A DNA stretch of 17,546 nt. It comes from Spirogloea muscicola. Taxonomy: Eukaryota > Streptophyta > Zygnematophyceae > Spirogloeales > Spirogloeaceae. A program made the translations under genes and the position numbers. Position 1 is the stretch's first letter; each line of letters opens with the position of its first letter. The notes below the pieces were generated by a model. It saw only the letters and a list, made by a program, of their open reading frames with translations. It did not search any database and was not told the origin of the DNA. Shown here piece after piece: positions 16,084 through 17,546 of this stretch. Where the stretch lies: contig WELB01000123.1 in NCBI GenBank assembly GCA_009602725.1, positions 285,640-303,185 on the forward strand, read 5' to 3'.

Positions 16084-16180
16084 GAACTTTAGTAGAGCTA
16101 TCAGAAAAAGGAAAGCGCGGCCAAGTGGACTGATGGCTGTGAGAGGCCAGCCCAAAGAAACGGACAAGGTCTGAAGGAGC
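16084..16180 (-). mobile_element. Retroelement 3' tail, variant C, converging
   Basis: On the minus strand: GACCTTGTCCGTTTC, TTTGGGCTGGCCTCTCACAG, CCATCAGTCCACTTGGCCGC. It matches the plus-strand tails at 15684 and 17121. With the preceding plus-strand piece it forms a converging pair. Confidence 0.6.
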
Positions 16181-16349
16181 CGGATGGTGCAGAAAGCAAG
16201 GTACTAAGTGCTAAGACGGCAGCAAGGGGACTCTCAGTGACCTCTAGAGCTATCGAGTTTGTTTCTCATTCTGCTGTATGTCCACTTTAGCTGTCAGCTG
16301 TGATCGACGCTTTGTCAAGAAAGCTGCGCAACTTACTGTGCACTTCCTT

Positions 16350-16530
16350 TTGCAGCCGCCAGTTACTCCGACTTGCGGCTGCTGGGTCGGAGTTACTTAG
16401 CTCCAAATTCGCTGTAGTCTCTTGCATAGCTGTGGTCTTGGCGCTTTTCGGCCCTTTGGACCTTGTTCAACTTTTGTGGCCTGGCTTTCGCAGACCCCGC
16501 CTTTTTTAATAGGAAAGTGCTCACGCGCAG
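16350..16530 (+). mobile_element. Decayed retroelement end
   Basis: YSDLRLLGRSY (about 16366-16398) is the C-terminal motif, with TTA in place of the stop. The UTR carries GACCTTGTTCAAC, a worn hairpin (GGCCTGG ... AGACCCC) and GGAAAGTGCTCACGCG. Confidence 0.55.
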
Positions 16531-16585
16531 GTGCATCGGTCTGTTCATTCTTTTTTGGGCTGGCCTTTCCAGCCCCTATCCTCAG
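16531..16585 (+). mobile_element. Short 3' tail, variant A
   Basis: CTGTTCATTCTTTTTTGGGC opens it. The hairpin GGGCTGG CCTTT CCAGCCC and CCTATCCTCAG follow. It is joined without spacer to the next copy at 16586, at nearly the same point in the tail as the 10111/10112 joint. Confidence 0.75.
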
Positions 16586-16691
16586 GCAACGTCTTTCCGC
16601 CAGCTAGCTACTCAGACCTGCATCTCCTGACTAGAGGTTACTGAGCGTTCCCTGGCCGCGCTTCCTCCCTGGCTGATGTCTTAGTCCTAGT
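16586..16691 (+). mobile_element. Retroelement C-terminal end
   Basis: YSDLHLLTRGY-stop (TGA at 16642-16644) is intact. The UTR after it (GCGTTCCCTGGCCGCGCTTC) is cut where the next copy starts, before any hairpin. Confidence 0.65.
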
Positions 16692-16966
16692 CCTTGCTCT
16701 TTGGCTCATGCGGTCCACGCGCGGGCTGGCCGTGCTATGGCTGCTGCTTCCGGGTCTCGGCAAAGTGCCGCTTCTCCTGCTCCGAGTTACTCTGATCTGT
16801 TGCTCACACGTGGATACTGAGCAGCCATCTGCATCTCCCTCTGCACCATCTTGTACTTTGTAGTGTAGTCCTTTTTCAGCACCTCTTTCTTTGGCTTTGA
16901 ATATTGTCCATTCTTTTTGGGTTGGCTTTGCCAGCCCCTCTTCTCAATGGGCGAGCACCTTCTTCT
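16692..16966 (+). mobile_element. Retroelement 3' end, variant B
   Basis: One open frame reads AHAVHARAGRAMAAASGSRQ, SAASPAPSYSD and LLLTRGY-stop. The full variant-B UTR follows: GCAGCCATCTGCATCTCCC, CACCATCTTGTACTTTG, CTTTCTTTGGC, the GGGTTGG/CCAGCCC hairpin and GGGCGAGCACCTTCTTCT. It is the cleanest variant-B 3' end in the window and serves as the reference for the 1839-2020 and 444-564 copies. Confidence 0.8.
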
Positions 16967-16993
16967 AGTCGTTCGCACTCAGGCTCCCTCAGA

Positions 16994-17205
16994 CCTTGTC
17001 CATTAAAAGAAAGTGCTCGCCCATTGAGAAATAGGGGCTGGCTTTGGCTGGAAAGAGAGCGCTGGAAAAGCCAGCCCAAAAAAGAAGAAACAGAGTACGA
17101 GAAGGGGGCCAGAGGAAGCACTTGTCCACTCCTTGGGCTGGCCTTTCCCAGCCACCAGTCAATCTGGCCGCGCTTCTCGTGTCCTCAATGGGCGAGAATT
17201 TTCTT
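16994..17205 (+). mobile_element. Retroelement 3' tail, variant C, split by an insertion
   Basis: CCTTGTCCATT at 16994-17004 and CTTGTCCACTCCTTGGGCTG from 17121 are two parts of one tail, separated by a minus-strand copy. The right part has the hairpin GGGCTGGCC/CCCAGCC and then, unusually, a second terminus of the A/B type (CCTCAATGGGCGAGAATTTT). Confidence 0.65.
17005..17120 (-). mobile_element. Retroelement 3' tail, variant A, with enlarged hairpin loop
   Basis: On the minus strand: GCTTCCTCTGGCCCCCTTCT, CGTACTCTG, TTTTTTGGGCTGG, a roughly 27-base loop rather than 5, CCAGCCCCTATTTCTCAATG and GGCGAGCACTTTCTTTT. CTTGTCCA occurs on both sides (16995-17002 and 17121-17128), with similarity extending to ten bases at one mismatch. 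It is therefore a separate insertion into the variant-C tail. Confidence 0.75.
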
Positions 17206-17208
17206 CAC

Positions 17209-17309
17209 GCGGGCTTTCGCGCGACGCCGACCATCCACCGGAAAACGAGTTCTTCCCGTTGGCAATTGACATCCATGGGGCACTGGGCGCTCGGTGGCTT
17301 GAGCTACTT
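17209..17309 (+). mobile_element. Retroelement endonuclease fragment
   Basis: DADHPPENEFFPLAIDIHG, then ALGARWLELL, matches YADHPVGDEFAALAIDLHG and AFGSRWLDLL of the longest copy. It is preceded directly by a 3' terminus and followed directly by the minus-strand copy at 17310, so it is a broken middle segment. Confidence 0.75.
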
Positions 17310-17546
17310 AGAAGAAGAAGGGCTCGCCCATTGAGAATATGGGCTGGAACAGCCAGCCCAAAAAAGAATGAACAGAGTACAAGAAGAGGGGGGGGGAAGC
17401 CAGGCGAAGCCCTAAGGCGAAGCAGCAGAAATGACAAGCACACAAGAAAAAACAAAGCAGCTACTAACCACTCAGTAACCCCTGCTAAGCAGGCGCAGGT
17501 CGGAGAGGCTATGCTCCTGGAAGTATGTCCCCTGGCCAGAGCCAGA
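17310..17546 (-). mobile_element. Retroelement 3' end, variant A, runs off the window
   Basis: On the minus strand: SGSGQGTYF and SDLRLLSRGY-stop, then GTAGCTGCTTTG, GCTTCGCC, a C run, ACTCTGTTCATTC, hairpin GGGCTGG CTGTT CCAGCCC and AATGGGCGAGCCCTTCTTC. It is closest to 9624-9880. The 5' limit and any target duplication lie beyond the right edge. Confidence 0.8.

Overview
The window reads as nuclear DNA of a green alga (Chlorophyta; a trebouxiophyte-like genome is my guess). Reasons: spliced genes with short GT-AG introns, a plant-type IQ+BAG co-chaperone gene with a CAG-coded glutamine run, plant-like F-box/LRR genes, CpG-rich gene starts, and very many non-LTR retrotransposon fragments. 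There are no operons, RNA genes or CRISPR arrays that I can support. The organism assignment is inference.

Three host loci are visible. (1) At 3002-4862 (+) lies a leucine-rich-repeat gene of F-box/LRR type. It has lost its F-box end, has one intron and carries one frameshift. (2) At 8755-9574 (+) lies a second, diverged copy of the same family. It keeps the F-box, is interrupted by a retroelement 3' end at 9008-9265, carries frameshifts, and is cut off by a retroelement array at about 9575. (3) At 12542-14684 (+) lies a two-exon gene for an IQ-motif/BAG-domain protein with a long Gln-rich tail, the only gene here that looks intact.

Nearly everything else that can be recognised belongs to one group of non-LTR retrotransposons. 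The longest copy (10112-11846, +) encodes the post-thumb part of a reverse transcriptase, a Cys/His finger and a C-terminal restriction-like (PD-(D/E)XK) endonuclease, and ends in a short conserved C-terminus (SDLxLLTRGY-stop). Its 3' UTR ends in a 7-bp-stem/5-nt-loop hairpin (GGGCTGG...CCAGCCC) followed by a fixed terminus (AATGGGCGAGCAC then TTCTT). I find more than 20 further pieces of this group on both strands. Almost all share the 3' end and differ in where the 5' end is cut, as expected of target-primed reverse transcription. At least four 3'-UTR variants (called A to D here) can be told apart. Four insertions are flanked by about 8-bp target-site duplications that I could align by eye, and a fifth by 6 bp.

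The most interesting signal is how the pieces are joined. Several run tail-to-head with no spacer, and one composite of two different 3' ends (444-637) lies inside a single target-site duplication. This suggests that the element's reverse transcriptase switches from the end of one RNA to the 3' end of another during insertion. Layout: 1-2570 retroelement pieces and tandem repeats; 2588-4862 an endonuclease fragment abutting the LRR gene; 5490-7140 two old, decayed copies; 7141-8754 unassigned, then CpG-rich; 8755-12152 the F-box pseudogene and the retroelement array; 12542-14684 the BAG gene; 14685-15680 unassigned; 15684-17546 another mixed-strand retroelement cluster.
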